DNA of 64,000 nt. Origin: Blastococcus sp. DSM 46786. Lineage in GTDB: Bacteria > Actinomycetota > Actinomycetes > Mycobacteriales > Geodermatophilaceae. Each line of letters opens with the position of its first letter. Positions within the stretch are counted from its first letter, which is position 1. Location of the stretch: contig NZ_FOAO01000002.1 in NCBI RefSeq assembly GCF_900109665.1, forward strand, positions 1-64,000, in the 5' to 3' direction. A model generated the notes under the pieces. It was not told the origin of the DNA. It did not search any database and worked only from the letters and a program-made list of their open reading frames with translations. A program made the translations under genes and the position numbers. Of the stretch, positions 35,831 to 43,311 are shown in pieces.

Positions 35831-37789
35831 ATGATCTCCACGTCCGGCCCGCGCCGTCCCCGCCGGCCGCAGCCCACGCGCCTCCTCGTCGCCCTGGCCG
35901 CCACGGTCGGCTTGCTGGCTCCGGCGGTTCCCGCCACCGCCGCGGTGGGGGAGCCGGTCACCTACCTCGGCCACACGTACTCGTCCACGGTGACCCGGCC
36001 CAGCGCGGACAAGCCGCAGAGCAAGCTCTGGTACCTCGACGGGACGTGGTGGGCGCTCATGGTCGGCGCCGGCGGCAGTCAGGTGTACATCCACGAGCTG
36101 CTGCCCGACCACACCTGGCGCAACACCGGGGCCCTGGTCGACAGCCGCGCGAACAGCACCGGTGACGCCCTGTGGAGCGCCCGCGACAGCAAGCTGTACG
36201 TGGCCAGCCGGGTGAGCGGCGCGAACCTGCAGGTCGCCGCCTTCACCTACACCCCCGCGTCGCGGTCGTGGGCCATGGCGCAGTCCTTCCCGGTCACCGT
36301 GAACAGCGGAGGCGGCTCCGAGTCGGCGAGCATCGACCAGGACTCCCTCGGCAGGCTCTGGGTCACCTACACCCGGGGTTCCAAGGTCTGGGTCGCCCAC
36401 TCCGATCCTGCGGGCGGCGGCTGGACCGCCGGATTCCTGCCCGCCGTGGTCGACACCTCGATCAAGGCCGACGACCTCTCGGCGATCATCGCCTTCGGCT
36501 CGAGCGTCGGCGTCATGTACTCGGACCAGGTGTCCGGCAAGTTCTGGTTCGCGATCCACGACGACGCCGATCCGGACGACGTCTGGCGTCTCGAGGACGC
36601 TACGGCGACCCTCAGCTCGGTCGACGACCACATCAACCTGAAGCAGCTCGTCGGCGACCCGCAGGGGCGCATCTACGCCGCGGTCAAGACGGCGGCGAAC
36701 GGCGTCACCGGCGCCCCCGCGAGCGCACCGCTCGTCGGAGTGCTCAGCCGGACGGGACCGTCCGACGGTCAAGGCACCTGGCAGTTCGCGACGGCCGGGA
36801 CGATCGCCGACGACCACACCCGCCCGATCATCATGATCGATTCCACGAACCAGGAGTTGTACTTCTTCGCGACCTCGCCCGGCAACGGCGGGGACATCGT
36901 CCACAAGAAGTCCTCGCTGTCGGCCGTCAGCTTCCCCGCCGGCCGCGGCGCTCCGTTCGTGGACGCCAAGCCGGTGGTCAACAACGCCTCCGGGGCGAAG
37001 GATCCGGTGACGGCCGAGACCGGCCTGGTGGTCCTCGCCGTGGCCGAGGGGCAGAAGCGGTACGTCCACGCCGAGATGGACCTCGGTGGCGGCGACGGCG
37101 GTGGGGGTGGTGGTGGTGACGTCGCACCGCCGACGGTCGGCACCTCGCCCTCGGCCGGCGCGACCGAGGTGGCGGTCGGCACCAGCGCGGTCGCCACGTT
37201 CAGCGAGGTGGTGCAGGGCGTGACGACGAGCACGTTCACGCTGACGACCGACGGTGGCTCCCCCGTCCCGGCGGCGCTCACCTCGGACGCTTCGGGCACG
37301 GCCTGGACCCTGGATCCGGCCTCCGACCTGGCAGCGGGTGCCGTCTACACCGTGACGCTGACCGGCGGACCCGATGCGATCCGCGACCTGGCGGGCAATG
37401 CGCTGGAGACCGAGAGCTCCTCCTTCACGACGGCGACGGCTGCCGAGCCCCCGGGTGACTCGGTCGAGCCGACGGTGACGGCCAAGACCCCGGCCCCAGG
37501 CGCGACGAGGTTCAGCCGCACCGGCAACGTCACGGTGACCTTCAGCGAACCGGTGCAGGACGTGACCACGGAGACCTTCGTGCTGAGGAACTCCGCCACC
37601 GGCGCCGTCGTCACCGCCGTCGTGAAGCGCAGCATGGACACGAACAAATACGTCCTGAACCCGAGCGCGACGCTGCCGGCGCGGACGAGCTTCACCGCCA
37701 CGGTCGTCGGGGGAGCGAGCGGGGTGGCGGATCTGGCCGGCAACCGGCTGGCGGCGGACGTCGGCTGGAGTTTCACGACGAGGGCGTGA
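35831..37789 (+). CDS. Secreted beta-propeller protein with two Ig-like domains, paralogue of 7695-9404
   Basis: This 652-residue protein has a Sec signal (about 1-37, ending ATA). The propeller part (about 45-415) repeats the pattern of the gene at 7695: PQSKLWYLDGTWWALMVGAGG, ELLPDHTWRNTG, LWVTYTRGS, VGVMYSDQVSGKFWFA and a closing HAEMDLG. Then a Gly-rich linker (GGGDGGGGGGG) and two SbsA-like Ig domains. Unlike the 7695 product it has no C-terminal membrane helix, so it may be released or bound through its Ig domains. ATG at 35831 follows CCAGGGG. Confidence 0.82.
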   Translation: MISTSGPRRPRRPQPTRLLVALAATVGLLAPAVPATAAVGEPVTYLGHTYSSTVTRPSADKPQSKLWYLDGTWWALMVGAGGSQVYIHELLPDHTWRNTGALVDSRANSTGDALWSARDSKLYVASRVSGANLQVAAFTYTPASRSWAMAQSFPVTVNSGGGSESASIDQDSLGRLWVTYTRGSKVWVAHSDPAGGGWTAGFLPAVVDTSIKADDLSAIIAFGSSVGVMYSDQVSGKFWFAIHDDADPDDVWRLEDATATLSSVDDHINLKQLVGDPQGRIYAAVKTAANGVTGAPASAPLVGVLSRTGPSDGQGTWQFATAGTIADDHTRPIIMIDSTNQELYFFATSPGNGGDIVHKKSSLSAVSFPAGRGAPFVDAKPVVNNASGAKDPVTAETGLVVLAVAEGQKRYVHAEMDLGGGDGGGGGGGDVAPPTVGTSPSAGATEVAVGTSAVATFSEVVQGVTTSTFTLTTDGGSPVPAALTSDASGTAWTLDPASDLAAGAVYTVTLTGGPDAIRDLAGNALETESSSFTTATAAEPPGDSVEPTVTAKTPAPGATRFSRTGNVTVTFSEPVQDVTTETFVLRNSATGAVVTAVVKRSMDTNKYVLNPSATLPARTSFTATVVGGASGVADLAGNRLAADVGWSFTTRA

Positions 37790-37816
37790 CGCCGGGGCGC
37801 CGGTCGGCGTCAGCGG

Positions 37817-38443
37817 TCACCGATCGGAGGAGGTGGCGCACCGGGAGGGAAGCACGTGACGGCCGGTGAGTGCGACCTGGCGGTCGGAGTGCCGGGAGCG
37901 GTCGGACAGCCACTCGACGAGGTGGTCGCCGGCGACGTACGTGATGCCTCCGGCCACCGCGAGGCGCTCGGGGAACGTCGCCCAGACCACGACGACGGCG
38001 CGCGGAGCGACGGAGCGGCGGCCGGTCGTGGAGACGGTGCGGCCGAGGGCGGCAGCCGCGGGTGCCAACGAGCAGTGCTGCCCCCGGGCGGTCCAGGCGG
38101 TCTCGGGGCGACCGCCAGGTGTGATGGTGGCCCCCTTGTGGTCGACCGTGACCACACCGCCCCACGCCCTGCTGTCCAGGAGGTACGCGCCCGTGGGGCC
38201 GATGACGAGGTGGTCGGCCTGGCCGCCGCCGGGCAGGCGGACGAGCCGCGTGACCTGCCACTCCGCACGGTCCAGCGACCGGAGGACCATCCCTGTCCGG
38301 CGCCGACCTTCCGTCGTCGCTGCCCAGCTGTGCAGCTGCGCAGCGGCCACGGAGACGACGCGGAGGGCGTCGACGAGCCTGGCGCCCCCGGCGAGACGAG
38401 CGGTGGTGGTCCTGGTAGTCCCCAGCGTCATGGCGTGGCCCAT
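37817..38443 (-). CDS. NERD-domain protein (nuclease-related)
   Basis: This 208-residue protein has the NERD pattern GGGQADHLVIGPTGAYLLDSRAWGGVVTVD (about 72-101), which resembles the PD-(D/E)XK-type core with a Lys often seen in KxW replaced by SRAW. The rest has no recognised domain. Family members may act in DNA processing, but few have been tested. It stands alone between convergent and same-strand genes; its stop is 28 bases from the convergent propeller gene stop. Confidence 0.68.
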   Translation of the reverse strand: MGHAMTLGTTRTTTARLAGGARLVDALRVVSVAAAQLHSWAATTEGRRRTGMVLRSLDRAEWQVTRLVRLPGGGQADHLVIGPTGAYLLDSRAWGGVVTVDHKGATITPGGRPETAWTARGQHCSLAPAAAALGRTVSTTGRRSVAPRAVVVVWATFPERLAVAGGITYVAGDHLVEWLSDRSRHSDRQVALTGRHVLPSRCATSSDR

Positions 38444-38634
38444 CCCGAACGGGCGGTTGTGACGACCTCGGACAAGTTAGTGGCACAGCCGGTGCCTGAA
38501 CATGGGTTCGCTCCTCCGGGGCGACCGGGGACCCGCCGGTGGTCCGGCTGGTGCTGGCCGCGGCCGTTCGGGCGCCGGGTTCCTGCGCCGGTCCCCGTCA
38601 CGTCCCGGGCGTCCACCTCGCTCCGCGCCGGCGG

Positions 38635-39684
38635 TCAGCCCCGGGTCCAGGCCAGGAGGTCGTCGGCCGTCCGCGTGTTGATGACGCGCTCGACCGGGAC
38701 GCCGCACTCGACCGCCCGCTCGCAGCCGTTGTACTGCCAGTCCAGCTGGCCGGGCGCGTGCGCGTCGGTGTCTATGGCGAACTCGCAGCCGAGCTCCACC
38801 GCCAGGGTCAGCAGCCGCCGCGGCGGGTCCAGCCGCTCGGGGCGCGAGTTGATCTCGACCGCGGTGCCGAACTCGACGCAGGCCGAGAACACCGCCTCGG
38901 CGTCGAACTGGCTCTCCGGTCGCGGCTTCTGCGTGCCGTTCCGCTGCCTGCGGCCGATGACCAGCCGGCCGGTGCAGTGGCCGAGGACGTCGGTGTGCGG
39001 GTCGGCGACCGCGGCGAGCATCCGCTCGGTCATCTGCGCCTCGGGTGCTCGCAGCTCGGAGTGCACGCTGGCGACGACGACGTCGAGGCGGCCGAGCAGC
39101 TCGTCGGTCTGGTCCAGGGAGCCGTCGACGTTGATGTCGCACTCGATGCCGGTGAGGATCCGGAACGGGCTGAGCTCCTCGTTCAGCGCGGCGACGACGT
39201 CGAGCTGCTGCTCGAGGCGCGCGGGGCTCAGGCCGTTGGCGACGGTCAGCCGGGGGGAGTGATCGGTCAGCGCCAGGTACTCGTGGCCCAGCGCGAGGGC
39301 GGCCTCGGCCATCTCGCGGATGGGGCTGCCGCCGTCGGACCAGTCGGAGTGCGCGTGCAGGTCGCCCCGGAGCGTGGCGCGGAAGGCGGCGACGTCCTCG
39401 GCCGCCGGCAGCTCCCCGGCGTAGGTCTCCTCGAGCCCGGCCAGGTACTCGGGCACCTCGCCGCGGTGCGCCTGGGCGATCGCCGTCGCCGTCTTCGGGC
39501 CGATGCCCTTGAGGTCCTTCAGCGTGTCCGTGCGGATGCGGCGGTCCAGCTCGGCCTCGTCCAGGCCGTCGACGACCGCCGCGGCGGTGCGGTAGGCGCT
39601 CACCCGGTAGGTGGCCTCGCGGGCGCGCTCCAGGAGGAAGGCGATCCTCCGGAGCGCGGCCGCAGGCGGGAGCGGGGTGCTCAG
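38635..39684 (-). CDS. PolX-like PHP-domain protein (helix-hairpin-helix plus PHP phosphoesterase)
   Basis: About 349 residues. The N-terminal part has the DNA-binding helix-hairpin-helix LKDLKGIGPKTATAIAQ, as in the 8-kDa domain of family X polymerase. From about residue 110 is a complete PHP domain: DLHAHSDWSDGG, LALTDHS, GIECDIN, VVASVHS, DVLGH, EINSRP and DTDAH, all metal-binding positions. The polymerase palm is missing, so it is a nuclease or phosphoesterase relative. No ATG, GTG or TTG precedes the conserved region in frame. The best start is CTG at 39684, overlapping the DoxX stop as CTGA. Confidence 0.8.
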   Translation of the reverse strand: MSTPLPPAAALRRIAFLLERAREATYRVSAYRTAAAVVDGLDEAELDRRIRTDTLKDLKGIGPKTATAIAQAHRGEVPEYLAGLEETYAGELPAAEDVAAFRATLRGDLHAHSDWSDGGSPIREMAEAALALGHEYLALTDHSPRLTVANGLSPARLEQQLDVVAALNEELSPFRILTGIECDINVDGSLDQTDELLGRLDVVVASVHSELRAPEAQMTERMLAAVADPHTDVLGHCTGRLVIGRRQRNGTQKPRPESQFDAEAVFSACVEFGTAVEINSRPERLDPPRRLLTLAVELGCEFAIDTDAHAPGQLDWQYNGCERAVECGVPVERVINTRTADDLLAWTRG

Positions 39685-40253
39685 CTGAACACCTTCAGGG
39701 CTCCCTTGCCGGTCTTCTTGCCGGCGGTGCGGGAGGCCTTCTTCTGCGCCTTGAGAGCGCGCTTGGTGGCCTTCTCGTAGTTCTTCTCCGTGACGTCGGC
39801 GGCGCGCTTGGCCGCGCGACGGGTGCGGTAGCCCACCGACGGCCTGCCCTCGGTGTCGACGGCGGCCAGCAGCAGCCCGCCGAGCAGGCCGGTGTTCTTC
39901 ACGAAGTTCGAGATCTGCCCGAATTTCTCCGTCGGGTCCTCGTGCTCCCAGAACCGGTGGCCGGACAGCGTGGTGGGCACGATCGAGGCCGACAGCACGA
40001 TGGCGGTCAGCCGCGGGAACTTGTTCAGCGCGAAGAGCGAACCGGCGGCGACCTTGATCGCGGCGTCGGCCTTCACCCACTGCTCGACGTCCCTGGGCAG
40101 CGTCACCGGGAGCTGCTTGTCGGCGGTCTGGGCGATCTTCTCGACCACGGGACGCGCCCCCGCCACGCGGTCCTGCGGCTTGCGCAGGGTGCTGACCCCT
40201 CCGTAGATGAAGGGCGCGGCGAGCAACGGCCGGGCGATCCGGCGAACCAGCAT
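39681..40253 (-). CDS. DoxX family membrane protein
   Basis: This 190-residue protein begins LARPLLAAPFIYGGVSTLRKP, the usual DoxX N-terminus, and has about four hydrophobic helices, then a Lys/Ala-rich basic tail (KRALKAQKKASRTAGKKTGKG) that probably faces the cytosol or nucleic acid. DoxX proteins are linked to redox or thiol stress in some actinobacteria. ATG at 40253 follows GAGGAAAGAGG. Its stop overlaps the start proposed for the PHP gene. Confidence 0.82.
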   Translation of the reverse strand: MLVRRIARPLLAAPFIYGGVSTLRKPQDRVAGARPVVEKIAQTADKQLPVTLPRDVEQWVKADAAIKVAAGSLFALNKFPRLTAIVLSASIVPTTLSGHRFWEHEDPTEKFGQISNFVKNTGLLGGLLLAAVDTEGRPSVGYRTRRAAKRAADVTEKNYEKATKRALKAQKKASRTAGKKTGKGALKVFS

Positions 40254-40411
40254 GGGGAACCTCTTTCCTCGGAGGGCCTGGGGGCAGTCGCACGGTGCAC
40301 TGCCCCGAAGATCCACCCGGCAATCACCCGGTCGGGGCCGGGATCGCCGTCCCCGTGCCCGGCCTGCCGGGAACGGCACCGCCGGCGCCTGATCGCGGCT
40401 ACCGTGCCGCC

Positions 40412-40747
40412 ATGTCGCTGCTCCCGGCCGTGCGCCAGGTCGCCGGCTCGCTCGTCGTCGCGGCCCTGGCGGCGGCGGTCGCCGGCGGGGTCTGGTCGGC
40501 GGTCACCGGCGAGGGCTTCCGGGTGCGCTTCGCGCTGTCGCTGATGGTGGTGGCGGGGCTGCTCGCGCTCGCCGGCGGCACGCTGGTCCCCCGCATGGCC
40601 ACCGCCGAGCTCCACGCCTTCCTCGGCCGCGGTCCCGGCAACGAGGAGCCGGGTGACCACGGCGAGGCGCTGACCCCGCTGGGCGTCTTCCTGTTCGTGG
40701 CGCTGCCACTGTTCGCCGCCGGCCTGGTGGCCTACGGCAGCGGGTGA
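40412..40747 (+). CDS. Small membrane protein (hypothetical)
   Basis: This 111-residue protein has three hydrophobic helices (about 10-32, 40-60, 90-108) and a charged loop with GRGPGNEEPGDHGEAL between the second and third. Family not recognised. It is divergent from the DoxX gene with 158 bases between, and convergent to the CGNR gene. Confidence 0.65.
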   Translation: MSLLPAVRQVAGSLVVAALAAAVAGGVWSAVTGEGFRVRFALSLMVVAGLLALAGGTLVPRMATAELHAFLGRGPGNEEPGDHGEALTPLGVFLFVALPLFAAGLVAYGSG

Positions 40748-40820
40748 CACCGGCTCACGACGATCGGCCCACCGTGTCGCGGCACGCTCGATGTTCAGGT
40801 CCCCTGATCGAGGCCGGGGG

Positions 40821-41351
40821 TCAGCTCTTCTGGCGGGCGCGGTAGGCGGCGACGGTCGACCGGCTGGCGCAGGTGTTGGAGCAGTAGCGGCGGCTGGCAT
40901 TGCGCGAGGTGTCGACGTAGACGTCGTCGCAGCCCTCGGCCGAGCACACGCCCAGGCGCTGCCAGCCGTGCTGCACCACCACCTGCGACAGGCCCATCGC
41001 CACCGTCGTCGTCAGCTGCTCGAGCGCCGGGGCGTCGGGGCGGGCGTAGTGCAGGTGCAGCTCGCCGTCGTGGTCGGTGGCGTAGGGCCCTGGGCGGGCC
41101 AGGGCGAGCAGCTCGTTGAGCCGGGTGAGGACGTCGTCCTGCGACTCCGCCAGCGCGACGGCGCGCACCAGCCGGGCGGTGACGGCGGCCTTCTCGACGT
41201 CGGCGGGCGTGAGGTCCAGCGACGTCCCCGTGGCGAACCACTCGTCGTGCGACGCCAGGAACCGCGCCACACCGTCGTCGGGCGCCAGGTCGGCGTTGGC
41301 CAGATCGATGGCCAGCTCGACCGCGGTCGACCCGTAGGTGTCGTAGTCCAA
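40821..41351 (-). CDS. CGNR zinc-finger protein (ABATE domain), probable regulator
   Basis: This 176-residue protein has an N-terminal ABATE-like helical region and the C-terminal CGNR zinc finger: C-x4-C (VCSAEGCDDVYVD), then SRNASRRYCSNTCASR, four Cys that bind zinc and a basic patch for DNA. The TTG at 41351 has AGGGAG five bases upstream. It is divergent from the MFS transporter gene, with a perfect inverted repeat near the transporter start, so it may regulate that gene and itself. Confidence 0.82.
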   Translation of the reverse strand: MDYDTYGSTAVELAIDLANADLAPDDGVARFLASHDEWFATGTSLDLTPADVEKAAVTARLVRAVALAESQDDVLTRLNELLALARPGPYATDHDGELHLHYARPDAPALEQLTTTVAMGLSQVVVQHGWQRLGVCSAEGCDDVYVDTSRNASRRYCSNTCASRSTVAAYRARQKS

Positions 41352-41389
41352 TTGACTCCCTACCGTCGAGTCCCTAGTCTCGGGACTGC

Positions 41390-41419
41390 GTAGGCGGTCA
41401 ACGCTCTTTGACCGCCTAC
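41390..41419. promoter_or_regulatory. Perfect 12-bp inverted repeat, candidate operator
   Basis: GTAGGCGGTCAA (41390-41401) and TTGACCGCCTAC (41408-41419) are exact reverse complements with a 6-base spacer, 35 bases before the GTG of the MFS gene and about 39 bases upstream of the CGNR start. A weaker inverted repeat (AGTCCC at 41369, GGGACT at 41382) lies beside it. The position fits binding by the divergent CGNR-type protein. Confidence 0.65.
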
Positions 41420-41454
41420 TGTTCCGTTCCCTGCAGTGCGAAACGAGTGCAAGC

Positions 41455-42654
41455 GTGCGTGCCTACCTCGCCGTCTGGCGGCTTCCCTCCGCCCCGGTCC
41501 TCCTCCTCTCCGGCTTCGCGGGCCGGCTGCCGTCGGCCATGGTGCCGCTGGCGCTGCTGCTCATGGTGCAGCAGCAGACCGGCTCCTACGCGATCGCCGG
41601 CCTGGCGGCGGCCACGCTCGGCCTCGCGTCGGCCGTGATGGCACCGGTCCTGGGCCGGCTCGCCGACCGGCGGGGGCCGCGCCCGATCCTGCTGACCCAG
41701 TCGGCGCTCTACCCGCTGCTGCTCGGGCTGCTGGTGGCGGTCGCTCTCGGCGGTGCGCCGGACGTCGCCGTCATCGCGGCCTCGGCCCTGGCCGGCGCGA
41801 GCACGCCGCTGGTCTCGGGCACCGTCCGTGCCCTCTGGTCGCGCACCGACCCGCGCAGCCGCCCCGCCGCCTACGCCCTCGACGCCACCGCCACCGAGCT
41901 GGTCTTCGTGGTCGGCCCCACGCTGGTCGCCACGCTCGCGGTGCTCGCCCGGCCGGCCTGGGCGGTGGGGCTCGCGGGTGCGCTGGCCGTCGTCGGCGCG
42001 CTCGGCGTCGCCCGTGCCGCCCGGTCCTGGGTCCCCTCGCCCGCTCCCTCGGCGGGGCTGTTGAGCACCGTGCTCACCCCTGGCATGCCCCGCGTCCTGG
42101 TCAGCGGATCGGGCCTGATGCTCGGCTTCGGCGCGCTCGAGGTCGCCATCCCGGCCTTCGCGGACTCCGCTGGCAGCCCGGGGATGTCGGGGCTGTTGCT
42201 GGCGGTCTGGTCGCTGGGCTCGGTCGCCGGCGGGCTGTGGTTCGGCGCCCGGGTGATGAGCGCGTCGCTGCCCCGGCAGTACCGCTGGCTGCTGTTCGGC
42301 GTCACCATCGGCCTCGCCCCGCTGGCCTGGGTGTCCAGCCCGTGGGCGCTGGGCGTGCTGCTCTTCCTCGGCGGGACGGCGATCGCGCCCACCCTGACCG
42401 TGCAGAACTCGCTGGTGGGGTCGCTGGCGCCGGTCCATGCCACCACCGAGGCGTTCACCTGGCTGTCCACGATCGCCGTGGGCGCCTCTGCGATCGGTGC
42501 GGCCCTCGGTGGCGCGCTGATCGAGACCACCGCCGGGGTGCCCGGGGCGCTGCTGCTGGCCTGCGCGGGAGCGGCCGCCGCGGTCGTCGTCACCCTCGTG
42601 CCCGGTCGCGGGCCCCGCGTGGCGGCCGCCCGCCGGGAACCGGTCGCCGCCTGA
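41455..42654 (+). CDS. MFS transporter
   Basis: About 399 residues and 12 hydrophobic helices, with GRLADRRGPRPILL between helices 2 and 3, the family's signature loop. It starts with a GTG and a short N-terminus, and has no clear SD sequence. It resembles drug or sugar-export MFS proteins of actinobacteria; substrate unknown. It is probably controlled by the divergent CGNR gene. Confidence 0.88.
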   Translation: MRAYLAVWRLPSAPVLLLSGFAGRLPSAMVPLALLLMVQQQTGSYAIAGLAAATLGLASAVMAPVLGRLADRRGPRPILLTQSALYPLLLGLLVAVALGGAPDVAVIAASALAGASTPLVSGTVRALWSRTDPRSRPAAYALDATATELVFVVGPTLVATLAVLARPAWAVGLAGALAVVGALGVARAARSWVPSPAPSAGLLSTVLTPGMPRVLVSGSGLMLGFGALEVAIPAFADSAGSPGMSGLLLAVWSLGSVAGGLWFGARVMSASLPRQYRWLLFGVTIGLAPLAWVSSPWALGVLLFLGGTAIAPTLTVQNSLVGSLAPVHATTEAFTWLSTIAVGASAIGAALGGALIETTAGVPGALLLACAGAAAAVVVTLVPGRGPRVAAARREPVAA

Positions 42655-42664
42655 TCGCGGTGCC

Positions 42665-42720
42665 GAGTGCGACGGGCTCGTGGTGATCGCCCGCCCGATG
42701 GCCACGGGCTCGTCGCACTC
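42665..42720 (+). terminator. Long hairpin after the MFS gene
   Basis: Two 19-base arms, 42665-42683 and 42702-42720, pair fully if two G-U pairs are allowed, with an 18-base loop. It starts 11 bases after the MFS stop and separates it from the tRNA genes. Confidence 0.65.
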
Positions 42721-42820
42721 GCCCGTCCGCGGAGGGGGGTGTCGGCCCACCCCCGGGACGACCGGCCGCGGGGCGCTGGTAGTCTCTTTCCTCGGTGGTT
42801 CCGAGGTGACTCGAGCCCCG

Positions 42821-42909
42821 GGAGGCTTCGCCTAGTCCGGTCTATGGCGCCGCACTGCTAATGCGGTTTGGGTTAATCCCCATCCCGGGTTCAAATCCCG
42901 GAGCCTCCG
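42821..42909 (+). tRNA. tRNA-Ser (anticodon GCU)
   Basis: Folds as a full cloverleaf: acceptor GGAGGCT with AGCCTCC, anticodon stem CCGCA/TGCGG with loop CTGCTAA (anticodon GCT), a long variable arm as in serine tRNAs, and T arm CCGGG-TTCAAAT-CCCGG. CCA is not encoded. Reads AGC/AGU. Confidence 0.95.
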
Positions 42910-42929
42910 CGCACGACAACTGAACACAG

Positions 42930-43002
42930 GCACCCGTAGCTCAACGGATAGAGCATCTGACTACGGATCAGAAGGTTAGGGGTTCGAATCCCTTCGGGTG
43001 CA
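42930..43002 (+). tRNA. tRNA-Arg (anticodon ACG)
   Basis: Cloverleaf with acceptor GCACCCG/CGGGTGC, D arm GCTC/GAGC, anticodon stem TCTGA/TCAGA with loop CTACGGA (anticodon ACG, wobble base usually deaminated to inosine), and T arm AGGGG-TTCGAAT-CCCTT. It lies 20 bases after tRNA-Ser, so both are probably one transcript. Confidence 0.95.
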
Positions 43003-43022
43003 CGTCTGGTTGAGACACCGAT

Positions 43023-43065
43023 CTGCCGCGCAGCCCCGACGGGGGCGGCGCGGCAGGTTCGTTTT
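43023..43065 (+). terminator. Rho-independent terminator after the tRNA pair
   Basis: CTGCCGCGC (43023-43031) pairs with GCGCGGCAG (43048-43056), an inner CCCC/GGGG extends the stem, and GTTCGTTTT follows: a good intrinsic terminator. The remaining bases to 43311 form the spacer before the lyase gene and show no other clear feature. Confidence 0.8.
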
Positions 43066-43311
43066 CCGGGGTCGTGCGGGCGCACCCGGGGCAGGGTCGG
43101 GCCGGCGCGCCGTCCCTGCAGCCGCGCCGTGGCCCGGCTGCACGTCCGGTGACCCGGCTGCTGCACCCGCTCCGCGCCCCGAGGTGCGCGTCGTGCGCCC
43201 TCAAGTCGTAATTGCTCGACTACTCTCGGTCAGCGTCCGTAGCGGCGCCCTCGCCAGCCCGGCCCGCCGGGTCGCAGCCGCCGTGCTCGACCCGATCCGA
43301 GGACCGACGTC

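Noticed and set aside
42891..43204. Minus-strand ORFs across the tRNA genes
   Set aside because: They read through tRNA-Arg and the terminator and encode low-complexity sequence; the RNA genes explain the region.
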